Source: Pseudidiomarina terrestris (GTDB taxonomy: Bacteria > Pseudomonadota > Gammaproteobacteria > Enterobacterales > Alteromonadaceae). From it: a stretch of DNA of 64,000 nt. The stretch's first letter is position 1; each line of letters starts with the position of its first letter. Both the position numbers and the translations under genes were made by a program. Shown in pieces: positions 26,262-35,064 of this stretch. The stretch covers positions 248,001 to 312,000 of the forward strand of contig NZ_JAGGJF010000002.1 of the NCBI RefSeq assembly GCF_030466405.1, given 5' to 3'. Below the pieces are notes generated by a model. That model was not told where the DNA came from. It made no database searches and worked only from the letters and a program-made list of their open reading frames with translations.

Positions 26262-27349
26262 GTGGATTATTGGCCTATTGCAGGCCGGGCTTTGAAAGTG
26301 ATTGTGCGGCTGAGTTGCAGGAAAAAACTGCATTACTTGGCAGCTACGGCTATTGCCAGACCAAAGCACAACAGGGCTATGTGGTTTACCGTTGCGCCGC
26401 CGAAGAAGCCGAGCATTTAGCGAAAAAATTGATTCTCAATGAATTGATTTTTACCCGCCAGTTTATTGCTATTCTTGCTGAAGTCGACGACTTATCCAGC
26501 GACGATCGGGTGTCAGCGATTCAGTTAGCCCTGCTTGATGAGGGCTTACAAGAGGTCTTTAGTGCCATCAAACCGGCGGGCGAGTTGCGGGTGGAAACGC
26601 CAGATACCAATGACGGTAAGGAATTGTCAAAATTCTGTCGTAAATTCACTGTGCCGCTGCGGCAAGGCCTGCGTAAGGCTGGCTGGATGACCGTCAAGGA
26701 AAGTGACCGCCGACCTACCTTACATGCGTTTTTTATCTCCAGCATGCATGTGGTCATTGGCTTTTCCTTTAGCTTTAATCAGTCGCCCTGGTTGATGGGG
26801 ATTCCGCGTCTGCGCAGTCCAAGTGACGCGCCAAGTCGCTCGACTCTGAAGCTGGATGAGGCCTTTCAGGTGTTTGTTCCCGCCCATGAGCGCGAGGAAC
26901 GTATCAGCTCAGGAATGAATGCTGTTGACCTCGGTGCAGCACCGGGTGGCTGGACCTATCAGCTGGTACGTCGCGGCATGATGGTGCAAGCGGTCGATAA
27001 TGGTCCTATGGCTGAAAGTCTGATGGAAACTGGGCAGGTCAAGCATATTCGTGAGGATGGTTTTAAATACCGTCCGAAAAAGAAAAATGTGACCTGGCTG
27101 GTCTGCGATATGGTCGAGAAGCCCGCTCGCGTAGGTGAGTTGATGACCGACTGGTTGTTAGCGGAAGACTGCAAAGAAGCCATCTTCAACCTCAAGTTAC
27201 CGATGAAGCGCCGCTATGCGGCGGTTGCCGAATACCTTGAGCAGATTAAGCAAAAGTTGATGGAAGAGGGGCGCGGACGCTTTGAGATACAGGCCAAGCA
27301 GCTTTATCATGACCGCGAAGAAATCACCGTGCACATGCGTTGGCTTTAA
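26258..27349 (+). CDS. rlmM: 23S rRNA 2'-O-ribose C2498 methyltransferase RlmM
   Basis: RlmM methylates the 2'-O of C2498 in 23S rRNA using S-adenosylmethionine. The 363-residue product begins MSGLLAYCRPGFESDCAAEL, has the THUMP-like N-terminal half and the Rossmann SAM motif DLGAAPGGWTYQL (about 226-238), then VCDMVEKP and FNLKLPMKRR. Length fits E. coli RlmM (366). The frame is open 48 bases further 5', but the ATG overlapping the hydrolase stop is the family start. Its transcript probably ends at the hairpin at 27391-27421 inside the opposing gene. Confidence 0.96.
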   Translation: MSGLLAYCRPGFESDCAAELQEKTALLGSYGYCQTKAQQGYVVYRCAAEEAEHLAKKLILNELIFTRQFIAILAEVDDLSSDDRVSAIQLALLDEGLQEVFSAIKPAGELRVETPDTNDGKELSKFCRKFTVPLRQGLRKAGWMTVKESDRRPTLHAFFISSMHVVIGFSFSFNQSPWLMGIPRLRSPSDAPSRSTLKLDEAFQVFVPAHEREERISSGMNAVDLGAAPGGWTYQLVRRGMMVQAVDNGPMAESLMETGQVKHIREDGFKYRPKKKNVTWLVCDMVEKPARVGELMTDWLLAEDCKEAIFNLKLPMKRRYAAVAEYLEQIKQKLMEEGRGRFEIQAKQLYHDREEITVHMRWL

Positions 27350-27361
27350 GCTGCTGCGACC

Positions 27362-27736
27362 TTAAAAGTCTTGATAATCTTGATAAGCATCGGCTCCCCA
27401 GGCAATCAGGGAGCCGTTTTTAAAGAGTAACGGCGTGCATTCGTCGCGCGTGGTGATGCCGTCCGATTTGACATGGTGGGTACGGTAGAACAGCACCAAC
27501 ACCTCTTCACCCGTTGCGGTCGACTTGGCTTCGCTGATATCCGGCGAACCGAGCAGGCGGATGACATCCTCTTTGGGGATCCCCAGGTCCAGACGACCAA
27601 TTTGTTTAAGGTTAAAGGTTTCCCGTTCCTGCCAGCTCATATTATCTGGATCAGCCTGATAGACCGCCAGAATAAGCGCTGTTGCCGCCAAATAAATGAC
27701 AAAGCCAATCAGTATTATTTTCATCATTTTTGACAT
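27362..27736 (-). CDS. DUF3192-like membrane-anchored protein, unknown function
   Basis: The 124-residue product has one N-terminal hydrophobic segment (about 6-26, uncleaved anchor or signal) and a small domain with GIPKEDVIRLLGSPDISEA, VLVLFYRTHH and DECTPLLFKNGSLIAWG. The layout resembles SmpA/OmlA-type (BamE-like) folds, and the text fits the DUF3192 family of Alteromonadales and Vibrionales. Function is unknown. It follows ppnN after 24 bases on the same strand, so queF-ppnN-DUF3192 may be one transcript. Its 3' coding end contains, on the opposite strand, the rlmM terminator. Confidence 0.8.
   Translation of the reverse strand: MSKMMKIILIGFVIYLAATALILAVYQADPDNMSWQERETFNLKQIGRLDLGIPKEDVIRLLGSPDISEAKSTATGEEVLVLFYRTHHVKSDGITTRDECTPLLFKNGSLIAWGADAYQDYQDF
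27391..27421 (+). terminator. Terminator of rlmM inside the opposing DUF3192 gene
   Basis: Perfect 8-base stem CGGCTCCC (27391-27398) / GGGAGCCG (27409-27416), a 10-base loop, then TTTTT, 42 bases after the rlmM stop. The bases also encode GSLIAWGA of the DUF3192 protein on the minus strand. Confidence 0.8.
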
Positions 27737-27760
27737 GACAGCGCCTCGCTTAACTGCGGA

Positions 27761-29116
27761 TTAGTCGGTAACGACCCGGTAACAGGGATAATACACTGAA
27801 CCGGGGAGTTTCATCCGGCCTTGTTCGACGAATGCCTGTAACAATACGTCGAGCTTCCGCATCATTTCACGTTCACCATGGATTTCGAACACACCTTTCG
27901 CGCGAATTGCCCGGATCCCTTCGTCTTTAACGTTACCCGCGACAATCGCAGAGAACGCGCGACGCAGATCTGCGGCGAGCAACTGCGGTTCCTGCTCGCG
28001 ATGCAAATTTAGTCCGGCAACATTTTCGTGGGTCGGGCTGAACGGCCGCTGAAAAGGTTCGTCGATGTGCAGAGTCCAGTTAAAGCAATAAGAGTCACCG
28101 GTTTCACGGCGATACTCTTTGACATCGTCGGTGGCTTTGCACATATGGCGTGCGACTTTGACCGGATCATTGATGATAATGGTATACAGCTTACGAGCTT
28201 CTTCGCCTAATGTGGCAACAATGAAGTCATCAATGGCGTCGAAATAGCCTTTGCTGCTGGCTGGACCGGTAAGTACTATTGGGAACACCTGGCGCTCGTT
28301 GGCCGGGTGCATGAGGATGCCGAGAATGTACAGCAACTCTTCGGCAGTACCTGCGCCACCCGGGAAGATCACGATACCGTGCGCACAGCGAACGAAGGCT
28401 TCCAGACGTTTTTCGATATCCGGCAAGATCACCAGTTCGTTAACAATTGGATTCGGCGGCTCGGCCGCAATAATCCCCGGTTCGGTAAAGCCCAGGTAAC
28501 GGCCATCTGGGATCCGTTGTTTGGCGTGACCAATGGCAGCACCTTTCATGGGCCCTTTCATCGCGCCAGGTCCGCATCCAGTGCAGATATTTAATGCCCG
28601 CAGGCCAAGATGGTAGCCAACTTCTTTGGTGTACTTGTACTCGATTTCATTAATCGAATGTCCGCCCCAGCAGACCACTATGTTTGGCTCCAGATTCGGC
28701 TGTACCACCTGCGCGTTGCGCAGAATGTCGAACACCACGTGGGTGAGGGTATGAGTATCTGCTGAATCGAGCGTTTGCGCGTTGTAGCGCTCGCCAGTGA
28801 AGAGAATATCCCGGAGTACGGCTTCGACCAATTCCTGCATACCGACGATGAGCTTGCCATCGACGAAGGCCTCTGCTGGTGGGTTGACGAGTTCCAGCTT
28901 TACGCCGCGTTCGCATTTAATGACATTAACGTCGAAGTCTTTGTATTTTTCGAAAATTTCTTCGCTGCTGTCGGTGTTACTACCGGCGTTCAGAACGGCA
29001 AGGCAGCAATTACGAAATAAACGATACAGTTCTTCATCACTTGATTCTTGTAAACGGTCAATTTCCAACTGAGACAGCAAGCTCATGCTGCCGCGTGGAG
29101 AAATAGTAATTCTCAT
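27761..29116 (-). CDS. ppnN: Nucleotide 5'-monophosphate nucleosidase PpnN (YgdH)
   Basis: PpnN cleaves purine and pyrimidine nucleoside monophosphates to base and ribose-5-phosphate; in E. coli it is stimulated by (p)ppGpp. The 451-residue product closely follows the E. coli protein: [21 protein letters not shown] at the start, [14 protein letters not shown], the LOG-family core [20 protein letters not shown] and [13 protein letters not shown], and the C-terminal [10 protein letters not shown]. It stands between queF and the DUF3192 gene with 24-base gaps on each side. Confidence 0.95.
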   Translation of the reverse strand: MRITISPRGSMSLLSQLEIDRLQESSDEELYRLFRNCCLAVLNAGSNTDSSEEIFEKYKDFDVNVIKCERGVKLELVNPPAEAFVDGKLIVGMQELVEAVLRDILFTGERYNAQTLDSADTHTLTHVVFDILRNAQVVQPNLEPNIVVCWGGHSINEIEYKYTKEVGYHLGLRALNICTGCGPGAMKGPMKGAAIGHAKQRIPDGRYLGFTEPGIIAAEPPNPIVNELVILPDIEKRLEAFVRCAHGIVIFPGGAGTAEELLYILGILMHPANERQVFPIVLTGPASSKGYFDAIDDFIVATLGEEARKLYTIIINDPVKVARHMCKATDDVKEYRRETGDSYCFNWTLHIDEPFQRPFSPTHENVAGLNLHREQEPQLLAADLRRAFSAIVAGNVKDEGIRAIRAKGVFEIHGEREMMRKLDVLLQAFVEQGRMKLPGSVYYPCYRVVTD

Positions 29117-29140
29117 TCTTTGTCCTTTTTATTCTTTTAC

Positions 29141-29983
29141 TTACTGACGGCTCAATCGAGTCAGTGTCGGAGCCGTTTCAAAATTCGAGCGGAACGGGTT
29201 GATATCAAGCCCTCCGCGTCGGGTATAGCGCGCGTACACCGTTAACTTTTCGATGTCGAGGCGCTGAGTTAAGTCCATAAAGATGCGCTCCACGCACTGT
29301 TCATGAAACTCGTTGTGGTTGCGGAACGAAACGATATAGCGCAATAGTGCGCTGCGATCGATCACGCGTCCCTGGTAGTGAATGTAAAGTGAACCCCAGT
29401 CCGGCTGGTTGGTGATCAAACAGTTTGATTTCAGCAAATTTGTACTTAGCTGCTCAGTGACGCGCTGGTCACCGCCATGTTGCAACAGCTCTGGCTGATA
29501 ATCATAACTGGTTATCGCCACCGTAGCCGAATCAATGGACTCGGCCTGCCAGGTGCCTACGGCGTGTTGAGCATCCTCTAACGGAACTAGTTTTACCTGA
29601 ACCGGAGCTCCGGCACAATCACTAAGGTCACGATGCATGCGCGCTTCGACCTCGGCACGGCTCTGCCAGGGGGAAGCATTAAAGCTGTTCAGGTAGAGCT
29701 TGAATGATTTGGATTCCACCAGATTCGGGCTGGTGCAGGGCACAATAAAATAGCCAATGGCGACTTGCGGTAAACCATTGGGTAACAGCCAGGAAATTTC
29801 ATAGCCCGTCCAGTAATCCTGACCATGAAAGGGTAAAGCAGCGTCCGCGCTAATGCCGATCGGCGTGCGATTCAATTGGCGTGGGACAGCTTGCAATAAA
29901 CCTGCATCATAGTGCTCTGGATACTGCGTCGCCTGGCCTAAATTAAGATGTGCCAGTGGATGTTCTGCAGGGGGTTGCTTCAT
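29141..29983 (-). CDS. queF: NADPH-dependent 7-cyano-7-deazaguanine reductase QueF
   Basis: QueF reduces preQ0 to preQ1 in queuosine biosynthesis. The 280-residue product is the long bimodular (YqcD/E. coli) type: NADPH-binding ESKSFKLYLNSFN (90-102) and catalytic Cys188 with Asp195 in SNCLITNQPDWGS. No preQ1 riboswitch was apparent upstream. It is the first gene of the queF-ppnN-DUF3192 group and diverges from syd. Confidence 0.96.
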   Translation of the reverse strand: MKQPPAEHPLAHLNLGQATQYPEHYDAGLLQAVPRQLNRTPIGISADAALPFHGQDYWTGYEISWLLPNGLPQVAIGYFIVPCTSPNLVESKSFKLYLNSFNASPWQSRAEVEARMHRDLSDCAGAPVQVKLVPLEDAQHAVGTWQAESIDSATVAITSYDYQPELLQHGGDQRVTEQLSTNLLKSNCLITNQPDWGSLYIHYQGRVIDRSALLRYIVSFRNHNEFHEQCVERIFMDLTQRLDIEKLTVYARYTRRGGLDINPFRSNFETAPTLTRLSRQ

Positions 29984-30139
29984 TGCCTCTCATTACCTTG
30001 TTACACTTAGGGATGTCTGGGGTTTTCCCAGCCAGTCGGTTATTGTACCGCTGCTCTAACCGAGATGCTAGTTTGTGCGGGTGCGAGATCACTTGCAGGC
30101 TAGCTCCATCAGCGCCCACCAACTACGTGAGAGATAGTG

Positions 30140-30709
30140 ATGACGATCACCGCCGCTTTAGATGATTTAATTGACCGTTATATAGCTGCATATCAGGCCG
30201 CTGCAGTTCCCTTAGTGACCGAGGCTAACGATGCCTGGCAGGCGCCGATTTACACCGCCGCAGTAGGCTCAGAGGACACCGTGACCTGGCAGCCGGTGCG
30301 GCAGCAGCGGGCACTGGATTTCAGTGATTTGATGAATGCCCTCGAAGAGCCTTTTCATCCAGATTTTGTTGCTTACTTTTCCCGCTGGTTCAGTGCCGAT
30401 CTCGCAGTTGACTGGGAATCCCACCCGTTATGGTTACTGCACCTGCATGGTGATGATGATGCCGAACGGATGCTGGCGAATCAGGCTGGCCATGTACTGA
30501 TGAAACGTCGTTTAAAGCAGCCCATTACCCTGTTCTTAGGCTTAGCGGAAGAATCTGACGACCTGCTTATCACTCTGGATAACGAGAATGGCGCGGTGGG
30601 GCTCGAGTTCGTTGGTCAGCAACAGCATGAAATACTGGCACCATCCCTGGAAGAGTTTTTGCGAAAAAGTACCCCAAGAGTAGTAGCAAACGATGAGGCA
30701 ATCGGCTAG
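30140..30709 (+). CDS. syd: SecY-interacting protein Syd
   Basis: Syd is a cytoplasmic protein that binds SecY/SecE and may check translocon integrity. The 189-residue product has the family pattern: VTWQPVRQQ, HPDFVAYFSRWFSADL, AGHVLMKRRLKQPITLFLGL and a C-terminal LAPSLEEFLRK. A GTG directly precedes the ATG chosen here (30137 versus 30140); either gives nearly the same protein. It diverges from queF. Syd near queF and ppnN is also the order in Vibrio and Shewanella relatives, supporting the call. Confidence 0.88.
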   Translation: MTITAALDDLIDRYIAAYQAAAVPLVTEANDAWQAPIYTAAVGSEDTVTWQPVRQQRALDFSDLMNALEEPFHPDFVAYFSRWFSADLAVDWESHPLWLLHLHGDDDAERMLANQAGHVLMKRRLKQPITLFLGLAEESDDLLITLDNENGAVGLEFVGQQQHEILAPSLEEFLRKSTPRVVANDEAIG

Positions 30710-30766
30710 TTTGTATGCATAGAAGGTTGCAAATTTCTGCAACGCACGAGCGATTCAGGGGTAAAA

Positions 30767-31438
30767 ATGACAACAACGAACACCAGTGAAATCCGCTATT
30801 TAGTCGCAGAGGAACTCAAGCTAGCCGCCTCACTGTTGTATCAGGCGTACCACGATGATCCGCTGTTGATGGCACTGTTCCAGGCTGAAAAAGTCGATTA
30901 TGAGAAACGTCTGCGGGCGGCTATCCGTGAAGAGCTGGCTGCATTTTGGGAAGCGCAGCAGCCAATGATAGGGGTATTTATCGGTGACAGCCTACTGGGG
31001 GTTGCCTGCTTAACTGAGCCGGGCAAAAGTTTCGGCCCGGGGCGTTACTGGCACTGGCGCCTGAAAATGCTGCTCACGGCGGGTTATGTCAGCACCAAGC
31101 AACTGGTCGACAAGGAAGAACGTATTCAGGCTGCCATGACCAAAGAGCTGGGTCTTGATCATTACCACATGCTGGCGTTTATCGCCGTCAACCCACGTTA
31201 CCAGCATCAGGGCTGGGGGGATGTGCTGGTACAAGCCGCGCAGCAGGCACTGCAAGATGAACCCAGTTCGCAGGGGATCGCTGTGCTCATCACCCAGCCG
31301 CATCACAAATCCCTGTTTGTGCAGCACGGTTATCAGCAGGTCACCGACCTAATGATTGGCGACATTGCCGGCGAGCTTTATTTCTGCCGCAGTCAGGCCA
31401 GCCAGACTGAAACTGAGGAGGAGGCCGCTCATGGCTAA
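30767..31438 (+). CDS. GNAT-family N-acetyltransferase
   Basis: The 223-residue product has the acetyl-CoA-binding signature of GNAT enzymes: MLAFIAVNPRYQHQGWGDVL (about 130-149), with the R/Q-x-x-G-x-G/A element in QHQGWGD, followed by an ILVQPHHKS-like strand and loop. The acceptor substrate is unknown. It overlaps the downstream DUF962 gene by eight bases, so the two are probably coupled. syd ends 57 bases upstream on the same strand. Confidence 0.85.
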   Translation: MTTTNTSEIRYLVAEELKLAASLLYQAYHDDPLLMALFQAEKVDYEKRLRAAIREELAAFWEAQQPMIGVFIGDSLLGVACLTEPGKSFGPGRYWHWRLKMLLTAGYVSTKQLVDKEERIQAAMTKELGLDHYHMLAFIAVNPRYQHQGWGDVLVQAAQQALQDEPSSQGIAVLITQPHHKSLFVQHGYQQVTDLMIGDIAGELYFCRSQASQTETEEEAAHG

Positions 31439-31772
31439 GGACACCACAAAGCAGTTCAGCTCTTTTAAAGAGTTTTACCCTTATTACCTGAAAGAACACT
31501 CCAATCCGCGCTGCCGGGCTATGCATTACATTGGCAGTACTTTGGTGCTGGCGTTATTGGCGTATGCGTTTATCACCCAGCAGTGGTTGTGGCTGGTGGC
31601 CATTCCGGTGGTGGGTTATGGCTTTGCCTGGCTCGGGCACTTTCTGTTCGAGCACAACCGACCCGCCACCTTTAAGCACCCCTGGTACTCGTTGTTAGCT
31701 GACTGGGTCATGTACGCTGAATTTTTAAAACGCAGCTTAAGCGGCACTAAAGATCAGTCGGGTAGCCGGTAG
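31431..31772 (+). CDS. DUF962 / Mpo1-like membrane protein
   Basis: The 113-residue product contains SFKEFYPYYLKEHSNPRCRAMHYIGS (about 10-35) and GFAWLGHFLFEHNRPATFKHPWYSLLAD, with two hydrophobic segments between and after. This is the DUF962 family, whose yeast member Mpo1 is a dioxygenase of 2-hydroxy fatty acids that uses conserved histidines (here in MHY, GHF and KHP). The bacterial role is unproven. GAGGAGG precedes the ATG at 31431; an upstream extension would lie inside the GNAT gene. It overlaps the opposing DUF3301 gene by 19 bases. Confidence 0.83.
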   Translation: MAKDTTKQFSSFKEFYPYYLKEHSNPRCRAMHYIGSTLVLALLAYAFITQQWLWLVAIPVVGYGFAWLGHFLFEHNRPATFKHPWYSLLADWVMYAEFLKRSLSGTKDQSGSR

Positions 31773-32062
31773 ACAGGGGTCTCAATGCGTAGCAAACGCA
31801 AATTGAGCATCTGTAACTCTCCTTCGTAGCGACTTTCGCGGTCGCTACTGAAGGCAAACTGATAGCGGCTGAGCCAGCCCATATGACGACCATGACGGGC
31901 CAGACGTCCACCTTCCCAGGCAATGTCGAGAAACTGTAGCTGATGCTGTTCGCAGTAACGTTTGGCATGCATACGTGCCAGCTCTGCCTGACGCCGGCCC
32001 TGCCAGAAGAGCAGTCCGATAAAGCCAATTCCGATCAGTAAAATTGCATCAAGTAAGACCAC
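31754..32062 (-). CDS. DUF3301-like small membrane-anchored protein
   Basis: The 102-residue product starts with a hydrophobic helix (VVLLDAILLIGIGFIGLLFW, about 1-20), followed by a charged domain with CEQHQLQFLDIAWEGG and a beta-rich C-terminus. This fits the DUF3301 family of unknown function. The start is a GTG at 32060-32062 that overlaps the upstream stop as TAGTG, with GGGAG seven bases before it. The frame is open to 32275, but that extension lies within DUF3549 and is not family-like. The pairing with DUF3549 is seen in related bacteria. Confidence 0.75.
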   Translation of the reverse strand: MVLLDAILLIGIGFIGLLFWQGRRQAELARMHAKRYCEQHQLQFLDIAWEGGRLARHGRHMGWLSRYQFAFSSDRESRYEGELQMLNLRLLRIETPVYRLPD

Positions 32063-33090
32063 TAGTGGGCTCCCGTAAAGGCTTGCCACGCCTGGCGAAC
32101 CTGCTGTGGCAGATCGTCGCGCTGTAAGGTGACTAACAGGTGAGGGCGTAAACCTGGCAGGCGGAGTAGATCGGTAATTAATGCAGCGAAAATACCCGGT
32201 TCTTGTTGCGCTAAGGCATCCAGTAAAGAGGCAAGAGGCACCGGGCAGTCGCTCATGGGATCGAACAGCGGCCACAGGCGGGCACAGCAGATCACCACTT
32301 CGTCCACCGAAGGCTGCTGGAGTACGTGAGTGACCGCAGCGACGATGGAAGGGTCAGGTTCCTGGCTGGCCAGACTCCGGAGTAGATCGGCGCGACCCTC
32401 TGCACCGGCCGGTTGCTGCGCCAGCATGCTGGCCAGTTCGGTTGCCATCGCGTTGGGCAGAGTCTGGTGCTCCAGGGCGACGGCCAGCGCCTGGCGAAGG
32501 GCTTCCGGATACCGCAAAAAATTGCCGCAAATGGCCGCTTGTGTGGTCTCAAGCTGTGCCAGACGTGCGCTGACATCATGTAATCCCTGTACGCCCACTT
32601 GCTGCCAATGCTGAGGATCTGCAAGGGTACTCTCGGCGAGCTCAAAATGCACCGAGGGCGGACGTTGCCAGCGTAAACTGAGCTTGGCATGCAGCGCGGC
32701 GCGCTTTTCCTCAGTTGGGGTAAATAAATAAGGGCTTTGTTGCAGTTGCTGTTCTTGTTCCTCGGTCAACGCATGGGTCACCTGCTGACCGAGCAAGGTA
32801 ATGACCTGAGTGATAAATTCATGGACCCGGCCTTGTTCAAGCAAGCCACGTTCATCGATAGGAAACTTGAGGAACCACAAAAACGGATCCTGGGCGCTAG
32901 CGGCGAGCTGCGGCCAAAAGACTAAAGCGAAACAGGCGTGTCCCTGCACCGGGTAAGGGTAGGGCATGGTCTGGTTTTCGATCGCGGCAAAGTCAGTGTT
33001 GCTGAGCGGCTGCACCAGCCGGCCGAGGTCGTAACAAAGATAGCTGCTTTGTCCTTCCTGAAGTAACTGCGTTAGGGTAGATAGACTCAT
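32062..33090 (-). CDS. DUF3549-like protein, unknown function
   Basis: The product of about 342 residues matches the DUF3549 pattern: STLTQLLQEGQSSYLCYDLGRLVQPL, then PYPYPVQGHACFALVFWP and FLWFLKFPIDERGLL. The C-terminal two thirds is predicted helical with repeat-like leucine-rich stretches. No catalytic motif is evident. I chose the ATG at 33088-33090 (MSLSTL) because family members begin near there; an in-frame ATG seven codons earlier is possible. It is coupled to the DUF3301 gene and diverges from yqcC-truC. Confidence 0.8.
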   Translation of the reverse strand: MSLSTLTQLLQEGQSSYLCYDLGRLVQPLSNTDFAAIENQTMPYPYPVQGHACFALVFWPQLAASAQDPFLWFLKFPIDERGLLEQGRVHEFITQVITLLGQQVTHALTEEQEQQLQQSPYLFTPTEEKRAALHAKLSLRWQRPPSVHFELAESTLADPQHWQQVGVQGLHDVSARLAQLETTQAAICGNFLRYPEALRQALAVALEHQTLPNAMATELASMLAQQPAGAEGRADLLRSLASQEPDPSIVAAVTHVLQQPSVDEVVICCARLWPLFDPMSDCPVPLASLLDALAQQEPGIFAALITDLLRLPGLRPHLLVTLQRDDLPQQVRQAWQAFTGAH

Positions 33091-33163
33091 TAAACTTGCA
33101 TCGCACGTCATTTTGCTGAAAGATGTGCGGCATTATAACGTTTTAATAGTCGTGGAGGTAGTA

Positions 33164-33508
33164 ATGGACCAACGACAACGCGCTGCCCGTTTACTTGAGC
33201 GCCTTGAAGCTGAACTCAATGGTCTTGGATTGTGGCAAAGTGAGTACCCGGCGCCACATGAGTTACAAAGTAGTGAGCCTTTTGCGATCGATAAACTCGA
33301 TTTCCATCAGTGGCTACAATTTATTATGCTGCCGCGTATGTGGGATCTCATCGACGGTGAGCACCCGTTGCCGCAGAACATTGCAGTCAGTCCAATGGCT
33401 GCACATGTCTACCGTAATAAGTTGGAAAATCACGAGGGTTTGATCGTTATTCTGCGCGAATTCGATACTGTCCTTAGTGGAACTGACCCGTTAGCGGAAG
33501 ATGTCTGA
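33164..33508 (+). CDS. yqcC: YqcC family protein (DUF446)
   Basis: The 114-residue product has the YqcC pattern AARLLERLEAELNGLGLW, FAIDKLDFHQWLQFIMLPRM and PLPQNIAVSPMAAHVYRNKL. The function is not known. The ATG at 33164 has GGAGG six bases upstream; the open frame back to 33113 is spurious. Its stop overlaps the truC start (ATGTCTGA, eight bases), and yqcC-truC is the order in E. coli, so the two are coupled. Confidence 0.9.
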   Translation: MDQRQRAARLLERLEAELNGLGLWQSEYPAPHELQSSEPFAIDKLDFHQWLQFIMLPRMWDLIDGEHPLPQNIAVSPMAAHVYRNKLENHEGLIVILREFDTVLSGTDPLAEDV

Positions 33509-34214
33509 GCTTGACGTCGTTTACGACGATGCCTCTCTGATAGCTATTGATAAGCCAAGTGGCTTGTTAGTGCACCGTAGCTGGTTGGCAAAAGAAGCGA
33601 CAGAATTTGCCCTGCAAAGGGTGCGGGATCAAATTGGTCAACGGGTTTACCCGGTGCATCGGCTGGACCGCCCGACCTCGGGCATTCTGTTGTTCGCTAA
33701 AGATGCCGACACTGCACGCCTGCTCACCCAGGCCTTTACCGAACGTCAGGTTCACAAAGGCTATCATGCTGTGGTCAGAGGCTATCTGGGCGATGGCTCT
33801 CTGGATTATCCACTGCGGGAAGAGCTCGATAAAATCGCTGACAAACACGCGGATCAAGATAAAGAACCGCAGCCAGCGGTCACCGATTATCAATGTCTGG
33901 CGCAGGTTGAACTGCCATTCAGTGTCAGTAAAAAACACAGCACCTCGCGTTATTCGCTGATGCATTTGCAGCCCAAGACCGGGCGCAAGCATCAGTTGCG
34001 CCGGCACATGTCCCATTTACGTCATCCCATTATTGGCGACACCAACCACGGTGATGGTCGCCATAACAGGTTTTTCCGGGAACAGTTTGATTGCCATCGC
34101 CTGTTGCTGGCGGCAACTTCGCTGGCGTTTGCGCATCCACATAGCGGCCAGGCAGTTGAGCTGCAACTGCCCATACCGGATGAATTGACGCGAGCCTTTC
34201 CGTCGCTACCTTAA
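33501..34214 (+). CDS. truC: tRNA pseudouridine(65) synthase TruC
   Basis: TruC converts U65 in certain tRNAs to pseudouridine. The 237-residue RluA-family protein has the catalytic-aspartate motif [16 protein letters not shown] (about 51-66), LVHRSWL near the N-terminus and [22 protein letters not shown]. Its length and pairing with YqcC distinguish it from RluA/RluC/RluD. Its stop overlaps the opposing dapD stop by four bases. Confidence 0.94.
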   Translation: MSELDVVYDDASLIAIDKPSGLLVHRSWLAKEATEFALQRVRDQIGQRVYPVHRLDRPTSGILLFAKDADTARLLTQAFTERQVHKGYHAVVRGYLGDGSLDYPLREELDKIADKHADQDKEPQPAVTDYQCLAQVELPFSVSKKHSTSRYSLMHLQPKTGRKHQLRRHMSHLRHPIIGDTNHGDGRHNRFFREQFDCHRLLLAATSLAFAHPHSGQAVELQLPIPDELTRAFPSLP

Positions 34215-35035
34215 TCGGCGGCGCGCAACAACTCGTTAATACCGACTTTGGCGCGGGTTTTTGCATCAACCTTTTTGACAATAATGGCAGCGTACAAGCT
34301 GTAGTTGCCGTCTTTGCCTGGCAGCGTACCTGGCACGACCACGGCGCCTGCGGGAACACGGCCGTAATGGATTTCACCCGTTTCCCGGTCAAAAATCCGT
34401 GTGCTCTGACCGATGTAGACCCCCATAGAGATCACTGCACCTTCCTCAATAATAACGCCTTCGACAATTTCCGAACGCGCGCCGATAAAGCAGTTGTCTT
34501 CAATAATGGTTGGATTGGCCTGTAACGGCTCTAAAACACCACCGATACCAACGCCACCAGACAGATGAACGTTGCGACCGATTTGAGCACAGGAGCCAAC
34601 GGTGGCCCAAGTGTCGACCATGCTGCCTTCACCGACGTAAGCGCCGATATTGACGTAGGAGGGCATGAGCACAACATTGCGACCAATATACGCACCTTTG
34701 CGAACCATAGCTGGAGGTACAACGCGCATGCCCTCAGCACGGAAACGTGCATCGTCATAACCGATGAACTTGCTGTCGACCTTGTCAAAGAAGCGGGTTT
34801 CGCCGCCGTTCATCAAGTGATTATCGTTAATGCGGAACGATAACAGCACCGCTTTCTTTAACCATTCATTGACGACCCAGCTGCCTTCCTGTTTTTCCGC
34901 AACGCGTAAACTGCCGTTGTCTATTTGGGCAATGACCTGCTCCAAATCCTGGCGCAACTGCGCCGGAACCTGTTTCGGAGATAACTCCGCGCGTTGCTCG
35001 AATGCTGCTTCGATGCGTTGTTGTAATTCAATCAT
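34211..35035 (-). CDS. dapD: Tetrahydrodipicolinate N-succinyltransferase DapD
   Basis: DapD succinylates tetrahydrodipicolinate in the lysine and diaminopimelate pathway. The 274-residue product, equal in length to the E. coli enzyme, has an N-terminal helical domain and a left-handed beta-helix of hexapeptides ([57 protein letters not shown]). It lies 29 bases downstream of glnD on the same strand in the conserved map-glnD-dapD group. Confidence 0.98.
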   Translation of the reverse strand: MIELQQRIEAAFEQRAELSPKQVPAQLRQDLEQVIAQIDNGSLRVAEKQEGSWVVNEWLKKAVLLSFRINDNHLMNGGETRFFDKVDSKFIGYDDARFRAEGMRVVPPAMVRKGAYIGRNVVLMPSYVNIGAYVGEGSMVDTWATVGSCAQIGRNVHLSGGVGIGGVLEPLQANPTIIEDNCFIGARSEIVEGVIIEEGAVISMGVYIGQSTRIFDRETGEIHYGRVPAGAVVVPGTLPGKDGNYSLYAAIIVKKVDAKTRAKVGINELLRAAD

Positions 35036-35064
35036 TAGGGGGTCCTTTACAAAATAACTACAGG

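Noticed and set aside
29984-30139. preQ1 riboswitch upstream of queF
   Set aside because: The 156-base gap shows no preQ1-type short stem with A-rich tail; the sequence between queF and syd is unremarkable.
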